64,000 nucleotides of DNA, from the NCBI GenBank assembly GCA_036852015.1, contig JAANDG010000658.1:1-64000 (forward strand), read 5' to 3'. Position 1 is the stretch's first letter, and each line of letters opens with the position of its first letter. The DNA comes from Pelodera strongyloides (Eukaryota; Nematoda; Chromadorea; Rhabditida; Rhabditidae). Positions 1 to 13,900 of this stretch are shown piece by piece. A program made the translations under genes and the position numbers. The notes under the pieces were generated by a model that ran no database searches, was not told the DNA's origin, and saw nothing but the letters and a program-made list of their open reading frames with translations.

Positions 1-98
1 TTGCTGAAGCGAGAAGATGAATCTCACTTCTGAACCTATCTCTTCATACTGAATATGTTAGCACTTTGAACGGATCGATTCCGATGATTTTCGTTTTT

Positions 99-110
99 GA
101 TGACGTCATC
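99..110. promoter_or_regulatory. CRE/ATF-like palindrome
   Basis: The 12-base palindrome GATGACGTCATC contains the exact cAMP-response-element core TGACGTCA. It lies about 1.6 kb upstream of the first vab-10 exon. A match of this length can occur by chance; use as a regulatory site is inference. Confidence 0.25.
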
Positions 111-929
111 ACCAGAAACATTTCCATATATGGACCGCGCGAGTGGAGTTTTTTCGGACTTTGATATCATATTGTTCATGGGTCCCGAAAGGGAAGTCCA
201 CACCACGGTATCAGCAATTTTCATTTTTTTTGGCACTTTGCCAAATATTAAAAGTCTAAACGGAACTTAGACTTCCTTTTCCTATAGACGGATCGATATT
301 GGCCGCTTACTCTGCGTCTTCGAAGTCACAGTGATCTTTCGTCGTTCTCTAACTCACTTTAATCGCTTATAGCTCGCTGCGGAGTCGCTGTGGAATTTTT
401 GCTCAGTTGTCGCGTTTGCTTATCTCATTGAGCTCTAATTTCGTAGCCATAAATCAGAGACATCGGAGATGCATTTTCCTATGTTCCGCCCGTTACCGTT
501 ACGTTACGTTACGTTACGTTTTGTGCACTATTCGATTATAGGGGGTTGTTCTCGAAAATGATCGATAAATATAATGCTTTGCTATATAAACCGCGCTTGC
601 TTTTTTTTGGCACATAAAACACAGATGTGTGTTAGTAATCCCAAATCCAAACTTATTCAAGCCAATAAGCCCACGTCTACCACTCTTTAAAAAAAGGAGA
701 GTATATGGTATATCACTTGATCACTGTTAATTACTGTGTATCTAATAAAAAGTGTTTTATATGCATGCTTTTTTGCATACAATCCTTACCAACGTTTTTT
801 TCTTGTTATTTTTACATTTTCTCCCACGTTTTAATTGGAAAAATTTTTTCAACGATTTACAAAATTGTCCATCAGTTTTTTTTAACAAAAAATTGGTAGA
901 AATTTTTCTTCACAAGCACGCTTATTCGT

Positions 930-993
930 TCTTATTAAATTTACCAAGATAGCTCGCGTTTAGGGGTAAAAAGTCTTGGTAAATTTAATAAGA
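930..993. repeat. 20 bp perfect inverted repeat (hairpin)
   Basis: TCTTATTAAATTTACCAAGA at 930-949 is followed by its exact reverse complement at 974-993, with a 24-base spacer. The AT-rich stem could be the remnant of a small foldback element. It carries no coding capacity. Confidence 0.7.
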
Positions 994-1770
994 TCGAATT
1001 AATTTTCAAGAGTGTTCACTGCGCACGACGTAAGGCGTGCAACATACACGCGGATTGAGCTTGCAATTGTGCTCGCCGATCCTACGCCGCTTGCATGCGA
1101 CAAAGTTGCTTCGAAATGGCGAACTAATGAATGCCGAAACCAACACGCTCGCTTAATTCGCAATTGATCTTGAAAGTAAACTTCTAGGGTAATTTATAAT
1201 ACATACGATATATGTGCATGTTTCGGGACCTATACATCTTCTTTTTGCTGTACCTGTCTGTGTATATTACGTAATGACAACTGTTGCTCTGATTCTCTGT
1301 CTAGCTCACTCTCTTTCTCCAACTCCCTAACCATCAATCCAAAATGTCGAAAAAAACCCACCAATTTTCTATTGCACGAACTTTTTTGACGTCCGACTTA
1401 GTTTAGTTGTATTATATTACTTTTCTTTTGAAAAGACGTTCTCTTAGCGTTGGTTTTTTCTTAATTTTCGCGGTAGATTCCGCATGCCTTTTTTGCAAAT
1501 TCCAGCATGATTGTCATTGACTGTTTTAACTTTCCTACTTTTATATCGCTCTTTTGAAACATAACCAATTGGTATTTTTTAAATCACCGAAGAGCTAGGC
1601 CCGTCAGAAACAAGCTACTTGAATTTTTTTATACCTTGCAAATGCTGTTTATTTTACCAATAAACTTACAGAAACCGCTTCTCATTTTTCCAGGTGTCGT
1701 TCGGGAATCCGATGTATTCGTTGTCAACGTCTAGATGAGATTTTGAAATCTTCATCGAGTAACTTAAAGA

Positions 1771-1923
1771 ATGCCACGATCGTTCGCATTTTCGACGGAA
1801 GATGTGAAATTCTGGAAACGGAATCCGAAGCTAAATGGGAAATCGAATGGCGGGCCTAGTCCCGGTGGGGGACCTACTCCCGATAGTGGACTGGGCACCA
1901 CGTCCGCCATCAACACTCTACAG
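1771..1923 (+). CDS. vab-10: vab-10 alternative N-terminal exon (most upstream)
   Basis: The exon follows a TTTTCCAG acceptor ending at 1693, so 1694-1770 would be 5' UTR, perhaps after spliced-leader addition. ATG at 1771 opens a 51-codon frame, [18 protein letters not shown]..., then a Gly/Pro-rich stretch, and ends in phase 0 at CAG|gtgatt. It can join in frame to 2272 or to 2803, and also to 7549. No domain is recognised; the segment looks disordered. Exon limits are inferred from splice signals and frame. Confidence 0.6.
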
Positions 1924-4900
1924 GTGATTTGTTTATTGATAGCTGAATCTCGCGTAGCTATGCTGGTTGGGAACATTTCCAGGGCTTGCTCCGAAAAATC
2001 ATATTCCATAGGTCCCTAGTTGTTATTGGTAACCAGTAACCTTTGTGGATGTTACCTCCTTAGGGAGAATAGAGTGCCACAAGGTTATTCCGGATTTCAA
2101 AATTCTGGAGTTTGTGCCTGTCACTTATTACCGCACCGCATTTGCGGCAATTATACATAGCCCGAAAATTTCAACACCATTCCATTACGGATATAGCGTG
2201 TTGGACGTTGCTGAAACCCTTATGATCGCATGTACGGGATGCGGGTTTTCTCTAAATATACATCTTTTCAGAGCGGCTCAACTGAAGTGACCGTTCCGAT
2301 CTGTTATCTGGGAGCTCCCGGTCGGGAACGAGTTCCATCTTCCCATCAGGAACCCCCGCCACCCCCATTCCCATTCACAATACATAGGACGCAGTCACAC
2401 GGAATGAATCCATTCCCAACCTATTCTGCTCCCTCTGTCTCTATTCCCAGAAGTCGATCGGGTGGGAGTTTACAGTAAACTTACTAAACCGAGAGTCAGG
2501 TCCAAGTTTGTTACTTACGCTGGGCTTACCTAGTCTAGAGTTAGCTTCAGTGTTGGAGGTTTACACTGGTTGTGACAAGCAATGTAAGTAGTATGTAACA
2601 CAAACAAGTTGATCGATAATTTATTAAAACTTCAGGAGCCAATTCCCCAGCACTGTTTTCATCGCCTTCGGAATCCGCGCAGGTAAACTGTTGCTCAGAA
2701 TGGGAGAGAGAGAGAGAGGGGAGAGAGAGAGAGAGCATCTGAACAGTACCAGGACCCTTAACGTAAATATCAATTTATAAATTTAAATTCAATTAATTTC
2801 AGTCAATATCTCGTCCATTTCCCCGCCACGCCATAATGACATCCTCGTTTCGGTCGACGCAGAGAGTTACAACGGATAACTATGCAAAGACGAGGTATGA
2901 ATATGCACGCATGGTTTGCGAGCGACCTATGATTGACATTTATCCATCAAAAATATATATATTGTATAGTTTTACCAAATTAGAAATAAAAGAAATGATC
3001 CTTGTTTTGTAAACAAAAGGCAAAAAACGCGCTTCTCTCGGCTACTGAGTATAGGGGAATAGAGGAAGGTTGTAAGTATTATCTGTGCTGTCGAGTGCAC
3101 AATCGACTTATTCATAAAATCAATAATTATCAATTATCAACAACCTATAGACACGAGGAAGAGGAACGTATAATGTGTCAAGAGACGTCATACGATTACG
3201 GTGGAGAATACACACACAGCAGAATGCAGAATATCGAGAGACCACAGTACGCACACTCCTACAGTATCCACGCGCAACCAGTGGCGCACTATAGATTCCA
3301 GTGAGTGAGATTTATTGGGTTAATGTTGAATTTTTGGGTGTAGGAATGGGAAGTCAATCGAGGCAAAATTTTGCCAAATTTTCGCGCAAAGAAAATGAGA
3401 ATATTTTAAACGACCTCTACCGACGAGTAAAAAAAGTTCCTTATTGTTAGACCATATAAAAGCATCCGAAAAGTAGAGAATACTGGTCATTGGAAGCTAC
3501 CGATCAATATTGTTTTTTTCCTTTTTATTAATCGGTTTATTGATTAATTGATCTTTTTTATCAGATCTGGCAGTATTGAACTCTATCGACGACCACCTCC
3601 CCAAAGACTCGAACTCGACGAGTTTGACAAGCATATTCAATTGGAGAGGTAGTGTTGTAATTGAAAAACTATTGCTAACCTAATGAAGCAGCTATAACAT
3701 TGAAGCTTGAAGGCTCAGGCTCACGTAAACAAATCACCTCAAACTATTTCTACGAAAAAAAACTAACTATTTGTTTAGTTACATACTTTCCCTTGCATCC
3801 AAGGTAAGATAAGGTAAAACCTTACTTTCTGTATCAAAATGCAATTCTTTCAGGTGGCTACAATCCCAACCAGAAGAAGTCCGAGAGAAACATCAGGCAG
3901 ACAAGTTCATCTGCATGTTGATAGGTGAGCCTTTTTTATGTTATTAAAGGGAGAGGCCCACGAGAAAAAAGTGTTCCTCAATTTACTTGCACAGAATGTC
4001 CGAAATCTCAGAAATATTTCTGTGAAAACCGCATCTCTTTGCATCTAAAACTCGCACTATGCTAAACAGTTCGCAGGCACCGTAGCCAGAAAGTTAAAAC
4101 CCTTTTTATTTTATATCCGTCTATTAGCATTATTTCTCTACGTAATGGTTGTTAAACGAATGAAGAACATTACTACCATTATAACAAAGCGTTTCCAGTA
4201 CTGTAATGCCATAAAAGAGCAAAAATTGTTTCAGACTACGGTGCCTGGCCGAACTGTTTAGCATAGAATATAGCTGCGAGTTTTAGATGCAAAGAGATGC
4301 GGTTTTCGCAGAAATATTTCTGAAACTCCGGACATTCTCTTCAAGTAAATTGAGGAACACTTTTTTCTCGTGGGCCTCTCCCTTTAAAAAATGCTCTTGT
4401 TATTATTGGTTCGCAGTACTCTAGTCTTCCATTGTTGTTTGTCATGTAACGTTTGCCAAAATTTTTAAGTCACCAATTTTTGGACAAACTATTGTATCAA
4501 TGTCTATATCAATGTTTACCTTTGTATTTTTGTTCATCAAACACTGATTTTTTGGCATGGTGCATTATAAAAGTGAACATACCGTTTCTCCTAGGCAGCT
4601 GGCTACGGTACTGTTTTTTATTTTATTCAATGTTTCTGGACTGAAGTGTTTATTTTCACAACTTGTTACAATTAGTCAATCGCCAACCCGGACATTCCGT
4701 CGTTTGAACTAGATTCTCTGGATCGCGCCTCTATTGACAAATCTTATCCAGAAACATGGTAAAAAAACTTGAAGTGCGACATGAAAAGAACACTGATTGA
4801 GGGTAGAGTGCGGGCGTCGAGTACAGTTTTTCTTGAGAGCTTCTGGCAGAGACGCAGTGTCTCTAGGAAATCTCTGTTACCTCTACAGGTCACTGAAGGA

Positions 4901-7900
4901 CTTCGCACTCTCTAGAAGAGACTCATTAACTCTGGGATCTCCTTGATTCCCAGTGTCTCTGGCAGGGATTTCAAGACATTTCTGGGACTTCCACAGGTTG
5001 ACTGAGGTTCATGCCTGACCTCCCAGCCTATCTGGAGGATTTCTGATTCCGATTCCTAATGTCGACATGTTAATTTATTCCCTACTTACTGTATATACTA
5101 CAAGTTGCTACCACGAATGAGGACTACAGACTACAAGAAGTGCACGACAAATGCTTTTTGGCGTAGTTCTTCGACGAATCGTACGATGTGAGTGATTTTC
5201 TGTAGTGAATAACGTCATACCGTACTTTTAAACCTGATCTATAACCTTTAAGCTTCGAAAAGGTGTAATTTAGCTGGAGAAGTTTGAGGTAAGCCAGTTT
5301 ATTCTACTCTATTTACCCGGGATTTCTCAGCTGCACGTAAGTTTACCATTGTTTCTAACATTATTGTTAATATTTTACATATTTAATATTTGGTGATTGT
5401 TTTTGTGTGGGTGCATTTGGTAGTGGCGATGAGAAAGGTTCCTGTCGCTTTTTTGCTTACGCATCTTATAATAATCATAATAATTTCTGTTCATTGGCTT
5501 ATCTTTACGACTCGGACACCTTTTTTCTGTCTGTTCTATCATTTTACTATGAGAAACCGAACAAACATTTCCTCCTGATGTTTGTTCAAGCTATCAGTGC
5601 GTGTTGTCGTTAATTTGCGTACCCATTAGCTTCTTGTTTTGTTTTATATTTGTAGGTTTACTACTTCTGTATAGTTTTCCGATACACAGTTAAATTTGGT
5701 ATTCTACCGGCGCCGAAATTATGCCAGCTGTTTCAACGCGAACTTTTCGCTAACAAGGAGACAAGTGCGGTGTGACATCGGCGTGCAAAAGTGCAAGCCA
5801 ATTCTGTTCCGCGTGTACTGCTATGTTAGTGAAGGCTACAACTTTCTGATGGGTTAGAAGTAAGTAAAAAAATCTAAATTTTCACACTAGGTGAAGTGTA
5901 AGTACATGCGTAACTGAAACTTCCCCGGTGGTCCATTGGCCATTCCCATTGACCCTCCCAATTGTAAGAGTTACACGTCTAGGTAATGCTTTAAATCATG
6001 GCTTACATCTCGGTGTCTATTTGGACCTTGGCGTATCTATATTATAGTTGTAACTATCGTAGTTCAGAGTGGCCCAGTCACTCATCCTAAACCAGATTGC
6101 CTTCTGGTAAACTGGCCCGGGGACCACTGCCATGTATTGTGTCACATCATTATTTACACACTTTGTGTGGACATTCATGCGATTCGATCCACAGAGACAC
6201 TCTCTATATTTGGTGTATCATCCTCATATGAAATACTCATCCAAAGCGCATCATAATATATTACGTGCGAGTTTTATATTATCACCCAAACTTCCCAAAA
6301 GTAGTAAGGGTGTCATGGAATTTTGGGTTATTTCCTGTTTCATAGGGACACTCGGTCTCGAATTCCAAGAATTATTCTATTTATTTAATTTCTTGTCGAT
6401 TCAAAAGTTTCTATGTGGTCGGTGTATCATCCTCATATGAACTACTCATCCAACGTGCATCATATGTATTAGATTACTATGATACTACCCATATTTGGTT
6501 AAAGTAAATGTAGCGGAACGGTAGCGAACTTTTGGCAAATTCGAATTCGCGATATTTATTTAATTTCTTGTCGATTCAAAAGTTTCTATAATGTTTTCAA
6601 ACAATTCTTGGAATTCTTTCTTTCCTCTCTTGAGAAGCCCAACCCTTGACTTCTGATATGGAGATTAGAGAACTTGTCTTTCCTTGCATTCGGAGGAGTA
6701 TAAGCTACAGTTCCTTACCCAAAGAACCTCTCCCTCCCTTCTCCCAACCTCTCTCTATGTCTTTTCTCCCTCTTTATCTTTATTCCCTTCTCTCTCTTCT
6801 TCCCTCTCTCTCTCTCGCTTTCGCGCTATCTCTTTCTGAACACTCTCCAGTTGATAAGTGATAAGAAGAAGCCAAATAATTCCATAAACTGACTCCCAAA
6901 TTCCAAAAGCAAAACTAAACAACACCCATACCCCCAGTCATTGATTTTGTCATATATGCCTCTTTTTTTGTTTATTGTTTCCATGATGTTTAAAGCAAAT
7001 AACCACAGCGTCTTCAATTCCTAATTAAAACTTGGCTCGGAACCCGCGTATTCGAAGTTCTGAGTGCAAAAAATTCTGTTGAGTTGCTAGAGATTTTGGT
7101 TATTGCGGCTACGGAGAATAATTACTACAATTATAAATTGGCCACTAACTATGAAATTCCGTTTGACTCATTAGCTTTTATATACGTTTCACCACTTGCA
7201 CAGGCAAATACGCTTATTGATCTCTCACGTAAATATATGTGTGAACTGGCCGTAGTCTCGCCTGAATATAACGGTCATGCTAAAGCATACTATTTTCACA
7301 TAACAAGCATTGGTACCCGTAGGCCCATGTTCGGACCATGGAAGCTTTCAGTAGTAGCTTGGCATGCTCTTCCTATATCCAACAGCCTCTATGCCAACTA
7401 AATCTGACTAGTTATCCTAATATATAATTACCCTGAGTATTTTCCAATTGAATATATTGTTTCTATGTCCTTAACTTCATACAACTAATTTCTTCGATGA
7501 GTCGCGTTCTGTTTCTCACGTACCGTGCTTTATTGTCACTTTAATCAGATGCAACCGTCGCCCCACCGTCACGTGGTGGAAATGTCGTCAAGTCGACGCA
7601 TTGCTACGGTAGTTTCTCCAACTTCTAGCGGTCAACTATCGGCCACTAGCTCAATGCATCGACTGAGTACTGTAGGTTCACCACTGTATTCTAATGGACA
7701 TGGACACTCGACTACCGTATCATCGTCGTATGTTTATTCGCTGCTAGAACAACACCACAACAACGACAGGAGGAGAGGTGAGGGAATGTTTCGTAGAACT
7801 AAACTTTGAAGTAGGACACGTGGTTTTGAAACAGGCTGGTTTCATGTATTCTGCGCAACTTTCGTGCACAGGTACATCATAGTCATATTAACAATTTGCC

Positions 7901-10900
7901 TGTTTTACATGAGAACAAAATTATTCAGTACGTGTTTGAAAACCACGTGCCATAGACGCTTTAACGTCGCCCGAGATTTCGTCAATCTGTGTGTGTTGTA
8001 TGTACCAACAGTTAGCAGAAATTTTCTTGGTGAGACCCATCACTAATTTCCGAATAATCACTAATAACATCATGAATATGCATAATAATGTGTGATAATT
8101 GCATGCTCATTAGATTTCTCTCACGTTCTCCGTCTCCACTCCCTCATCAACCGTCTGCTTCTCCGGTAACTCCATCGAGAACGGTCTCACATTTTGACCA
8201 TCAGACTATGTCGACCCGATTCTCTCTACATTCGATTGCTGGTTTGTTTGGAATTATCGATTTTATTATTGTTCACTGATTGTTTTCTACCTCTATGCTT
8301 TTTCTAAGGGAGTTTGAATCAGCGTACCTATGTCCTGTCCTGTCAGAAAGCGAGAGTAGTGGAGAAACATATAACAAATGTTACATAACCGGTGGTTATT
8401 TGCCTGATTGTCTATACGTACATGTTGTATTTAATGTAGGATTTGAACTTGTCGCTACGGGCTTACGGTAAGCTCCTGTAGATATGTTTTCGATTTCAGT
8501 TCTATATCACACTTATTATGGAGACTTCTTCAGTGTCACATAAGATGGAGACCTTTAGTACTTACTGTAAAACGTTCGGAAAATATCAACGATTTCGTCC
8601 TGAAATTTTCTAGCGGTTGACAACCTTTTGTGGTTCTCCATTCATGGAATATTATATCCTCTCTCTTCTCTTCTTTTATCTTCTCTATCTTCTCTCTCTC
8701 TCCCTCTCTCTCTCTCTCTCTAAACCTTTCCTCCAGTTCTTTCAAACCCTTCCGATTTCCTTTTTTTTCAATCCTTTCCTGCCTACCATCTGCCGCGCAC
8801 CCGCCATACGTTTGCCATTTCGCGCAGTTCCGTTTGTAATTCTTCATCGAAGTGGTGTGGAAATATTATATACATAGAAACGGCAACCGATTTCACAACG
8901 GCATATATTTAAACTCGGTTCTTTCCTGCCCCCCCCCCCGTTTTTAACTTACCTTTCTAAGCGATGGTTTGCCTTTGTAGGAAGGTTTGGTACGGTTAGC
9001 GCAACAGGTACCTTGAGCTCGACGCAAGACATTCGCCGCGTACATAGAGTGTCATAGGCGTTTTCAATTGTCTATGGTACATGGACATTTCTACGTGTCG
9101 TTGTTTATGAAGCTTTTATGGCGTGCCACCAATATGCATGGGTTGTAGTGTGAAGTCGCTCTATTGTATTTGAGCGCGATTGACCAATGCCCCATGTAGT
9201 CTCTGACCTTCTTTACGTCTTTTTTTCTATGACACACCATCCATGGGAAGAGTCAATATAGTATAGTAAAAAGAAGGCATGGAGGGAGAAGCATGGAAGA
9301 ATGTTCTATGCTTTTTGTATTTAGTCAGCATAATGATTGGTAGGCCTGCAATGAGGAAAAACGTGCAGCGGCGTGAAAACGGCGTCAATGTGTCAGAGTG
9401 ATGGCGTATAAATGGCGCACAAGTTGCACGCCAGCACGCCTCTTGCCCTTTTTTTGTTGTATGTGGTCGATAAAGTATATGCGTATATTATATCACTGGG
9501 TTACAACTACTGTAAGAGTTATTATTAGTTATGCAGTCCAGTACGGCACTTCTCTGGATAAAAACCTTCATGCATTTTGAATGACTAGTACTCTGTTTCC
9601 ACATTAAATTTTTGAACCCTCACATTTCTAGAGGACAAGTCGCTTCAAGGCTTCGAGCTAATGCAAGCGGACTAATCTAGCGTGCCACGTTTGGAATGTT
9701 TATGTGGACCTCATTTTAAGGACAGTATATCTGAAAAACGAGGATCTCCCTCACCCGGGCATTCCCTTATGAAATCCACTAATTACCAAAGAAAAGACAT
9801 TATTCAATAGTTCTAACACCTACATACACGATGACTAACGTCCCTTTCATAAGCCGTAGGGTTGCTCTGCGTCTCCTGCCGTTTCTCTCTCATTTCTCTC
9901 TGCTTCTTTCGCTCTCAACAGCCCATACACTCTCTCGTATGTCTCTGGGCCTCTGCCTGCGCGAATGTTCTTTTCCGGACAGTCTGGCCGGGCTGTATTC
10001 CGTTGCAGTGTCACGTTTGCGTCGGGTCCTTTCTAACACGTTACCCACAACTTCAGGTTCTAAGAACCATCTATTTTGCCTTGCAGACCTGACATGAAAA
10101 CCTTCAGTCTCTCTTGTGCTAGGCAAAAGGCTAAAAAATGCTATAAAAACACCAGTCAGTTTTTCAACAGAACAGCTATAAGACAGATAGATAAACTTTG
10201 GGACGTGTTAGTTCTTCCAAAAAACGTGATGTTTAGTATTAGTCTTGTTTAGAAACCAATATCCCCTCTGCAGTCTTTTGTTCGATACGTCCTTGTGTCC
10301 TTGCTTAATTAAAGTGTCAGGTTTCACTGTTTTCCTTTCTTTTATTGCGTTTTTGTTGCCATTTGCATTTGTTCGCTTGCCTTCTGCGATATATACATTT
10401 CCTTAGTTGTTTTTAGTGAGAATTGCTGCTAGAAAAATCGTACATATATTATTAAACCGAAAGTTTGATGTCCTACTACTCGGAGGGGTTCACACCCCGC
10501 TCCGAGCCTAGCTATTCTGAAGCCGCCGAATCGGAATGTTTGGAACATTACGAGCATAATTTGGAGCGATATAAAGGTTAGTTTTCCTCTATTATTTGTG
10601 TTACTGAATCCCGTTTGATTATGAAAATATTGTGAACATATTTGCCACTTGCCTTGGCTGCTTTATGTGATTTACATGAGCATGATATGTGTTTCAATGT
10701 TGTGTTGTAAACCTACTATCTGTCCTACCTTTTTTATACGTGCCGGATTACTACGACCGGTGGTATTTTTCCACTCCCACCGTTGTGACGTGTCTCTCTT
10801 TCTCGTATACAAACAGTAGCGTTTGTTGACAAATACTATTGAAAAACAAACGGCACGCGACCACTCTCCGTTGCTGGGTAAAGTATGGGTTTCATATTTT

Positions 10901-13900
10901 GACATTAATATTACTTAAAACAGTAATATGTAATATTGATAAGAACCTCGGTGGTGGGAATTTTGCTTTTTCCCCTCCTGAATTTCATCAACCATATCGT
11001 TTATATTTATGCATTTTTTTCTATCAATTTGACTTCTTTTCCCCATGTAGGTTAGGTTTTGAATGCCTTTCGTTGTTTATAATTTCAAATTAATTGTAAT
11101 CATAATATGATGATGTTGATTACGATGTGTTTGGGATATGTTAATGATTAAACGACAAATTGATCGGTCTCCTATATGCGGATTATCTCTCAACTATCCG
11201 CTCATCCATCCATTCGTGCGTGAATGTATCTGTGTGTGTATGTTCGCCTTGCCGTAGAGTTGTATAATATCTGATCTATCCAATACCTCTCTTCTATGAC
11301 CTTCACGCAGTCCCGATTACGGTTTTCGATATGCCTAAATTACAATTGGTACCGCCAAAATCATTTACGATGTTGAACTGTAAACGGTTCGAGGTAATGG
11401 TAAGGTTTGAGGAGAGGTTGAAAAGTTGAAACCATTTTGGTGCAGCCGGGGGGAGGGGACCGAGGACCGATGTAGTGAGATTAAATTGTTAAAAAAAACA
11501 ATAAGTAATTGTCTGACAAAGTCGAAAGTTCAAGTTAACGAAAAAATCATGGCATAATTCTTGTAGTACGGATACAAGGAAAGTTTTTGTAACGGGATCG
11601 GTAGAAAGTTAGATTTAACCTAACCATAGCATAACATAATTCTTATACATGTATCTACCGAGAAAAGATTTCGCAACTACGGTATTTACTTTTAAATTTG
11701 TTCGGTTTTGCTTACTCTGGATATGGTCCACGCCTATTTTACGCTCAGCTTTATGACCACGCACGCACGCACATTTATATTCGTTAATTCACCATTCATG
11801 ATTGCTTATTTGTCCTCAAAGGGCTCACGTCTCGATTTAAAGCGCAGGATACAAACTCCAATTGCAAATGTTCCAAACCGCCGTAATTGTTCAAAACACG
11901 CGGCAATTGCCTTCGATGCAATTGCCACAATTGAAATGGATGAGTATTTGCGCGGGAAAAGTTGTTATAAAAGGCGCGAGTTGCGCCTTTCAGTCAGTTT
12001 TGTTTTCGAGATCTCACGTCGAGCGGTCGGAAAGGAAGTCTGTCGGGGATTTGATCCCAAGCGAGTCAAGGATTTGGCTAAGACACCAATTAATTTCCAC
12101 TGCTCTGGTCCGCCAAATTTGCCCTTGTGGCTTGGCGTAGTGCCTCCGGGCCAAGACCACTCATCTGTGACAATGAGTCAGTTGCACCATGCTGCACTCT
12201 CTGTATCGTACTACTTAGTGATGAGTTCCATGAACTTACAGTGCGCGCCATTGGATGCGCCCATCACTGCAATAAGTAGTGTTTACTCTTGAAGTAAATA
12301 TAAACGAACCTTGCCACAGGTGCATGTTCCTCCACGTGTGGCCGCACGTGTTGAGAAGCTCAGAGAAGCATAGCCAACTATTGGAATGTCTCAGAGAAGT
12401 GCGGTTAATAACTAGGACCCACTTATTTAGCGGTTTGCCCCGATATAAGCTGGTGGAATTTATTTCCCAGCGCGGCTAGTTTTTGGTACAATAAACTTGG
12501 CGTATGGGCGAGTGGCGAGTGCGACCACTCTTACTACCTTACTACCGATCCCTTGCAACGGTAATATAGGGTGCCGATTCTCAGCTAAGGCTGGCGGAAA
12601 TTGCATGGCACGAATAGTTTGTGGCGAAGGTAAATAATTACCAGACAGCGCGTTGACCGTGGATCCGACCCCTGTTATCTCACAAACTTTTTGCAGCCGT
12701 TTGGGTTTGAGGATGCACGCAATTACGCGTGTTCGTGTTGGTATGCGTACCAGCGTACCTCACTTGCAAGTTTTCTTTGCAAACTGCCATTTTGAGCGTT
12801 AATTGTTCGGTAATTAGCACATTGTCAAATCCGTGATTTGCACATTGCTAACCTTGGAAAATCCGTATGCACCATACACTAATTGTGTAGTAATTATCAA
12901 GTCTAATTTCGGTTCGCAACGATTCCCGATGCGATAGACACTTACTGATAATGCACTCGTTGAGGGTACAACTGGCCAGTACAGTATGAACTTCGTGGTC
13001 AGACTACAAATTCAGGATATTTCCTCATTTTTCCCTTGTTAACGCGATAGCGCTAACATAGTTTGGGTCGTATGAGGTAGAATTCGAGCCATCATACATC
13101 TGTATACATAGATATCAGACCTTACCATTGGAAAGGTCTACTTGGTTCCCCCGTGACCTACGAAATAGTTGCCCTAACCTTTAAGATGGTTCATCCTCGA
13201 ACGAGTATGCACGCCAACCTGGTAAATGTTACTGAAATAACTCATGACTCGACTGTGGCGGTTACCGTAGTAATTCGTGAAATTCACAATTACAATAATC
13301 ACTTTGGCACTTTGGCTGAGCGCCGATATCGGCCGCTCAAATAGGTGTGCTGTGAATATCAGGGGCAAATAGCTAGATGCTTGTATGTGACCGTATTAAA
13401 CGTTATGAGCATGAGCTACGCACTAGCAGTGTTGGCCATTACCTACTGCTTCAGGTGGTTGGTGCAATTCCTGCACAGGCTATATGCTCGCTGATTTGAA
13501 CTACATGCGATACTTTTGAGTGTTGCTAAACATAGGCGACAGCAGCCTCACAACAGGTTTAGCATGAACGCGGCATGCAATATGGCCCAAGATGGGGCCG
13601 CGGTCAGCGTCTCAGACTCTCAGACAGCTGCCAAATATGGGGCGGCAGCGTAGTCAGTGTTGGTGTACGATGTAAACCGTACAAAAATGTAAGTAGACGG
13701 CTCGCCGCACGGTACGGTTCGGCGTCATTCCAAGCACGGCTAAATTCCGCTTACCACAAGCCGATGCACTAATATAGCGCACAATAAATCAATTATTGTT
13801 GGGCTTCCCCTGTGATATAGTCTTGAATACGCAAATTCTAATGCGACCGAACGGGGGAGGGGGGCAACTCCCCCTGGAACAACGAATCAGCATAGAATAC

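Larger units (their letters stand above)
1..1693. other. Upstream region without a convincing gene
   Basis: I see no supported coding exon here. It holds a perfect TGACGTCA palindrome (about 101-108), a short GTTAC tandem run (about 498-520) and a 20-base inverted repeat (930-949 with 974-993). A TTTTCCAG acceptor ends at 1693, just before the first vab-10 exon, and could be a spliced-leader site. The upstream promoter presumably lies in this stretch, but no core promoter can be assigned from sequence alone. Confidence 0.5.
4388..7548. other. vab-10: Intron of vab-10, repeats only
   Basis: No supported exon was found. It holds interleaved direct repeats at 6212-6589 and a CT-rich tract at about 6735-6838. 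A 105-codon open stretch near 7084-7401 lacks an ATG start and splice logic, and I do not call it. Confidence 0.5.

Noticed and set aside
7084..7401. 105-codon open frame in the 5' intron
   Set aside because: Starts without ATG or acceptor and shows no family match; left as unexplained open sequence.
11708..12292. 194-codon plus-strand ORF through the left TIR
   Set aside because: It crosses the element border and TIR, and its mirror in the other arm is closed early, so it is a by-product of the repeat.
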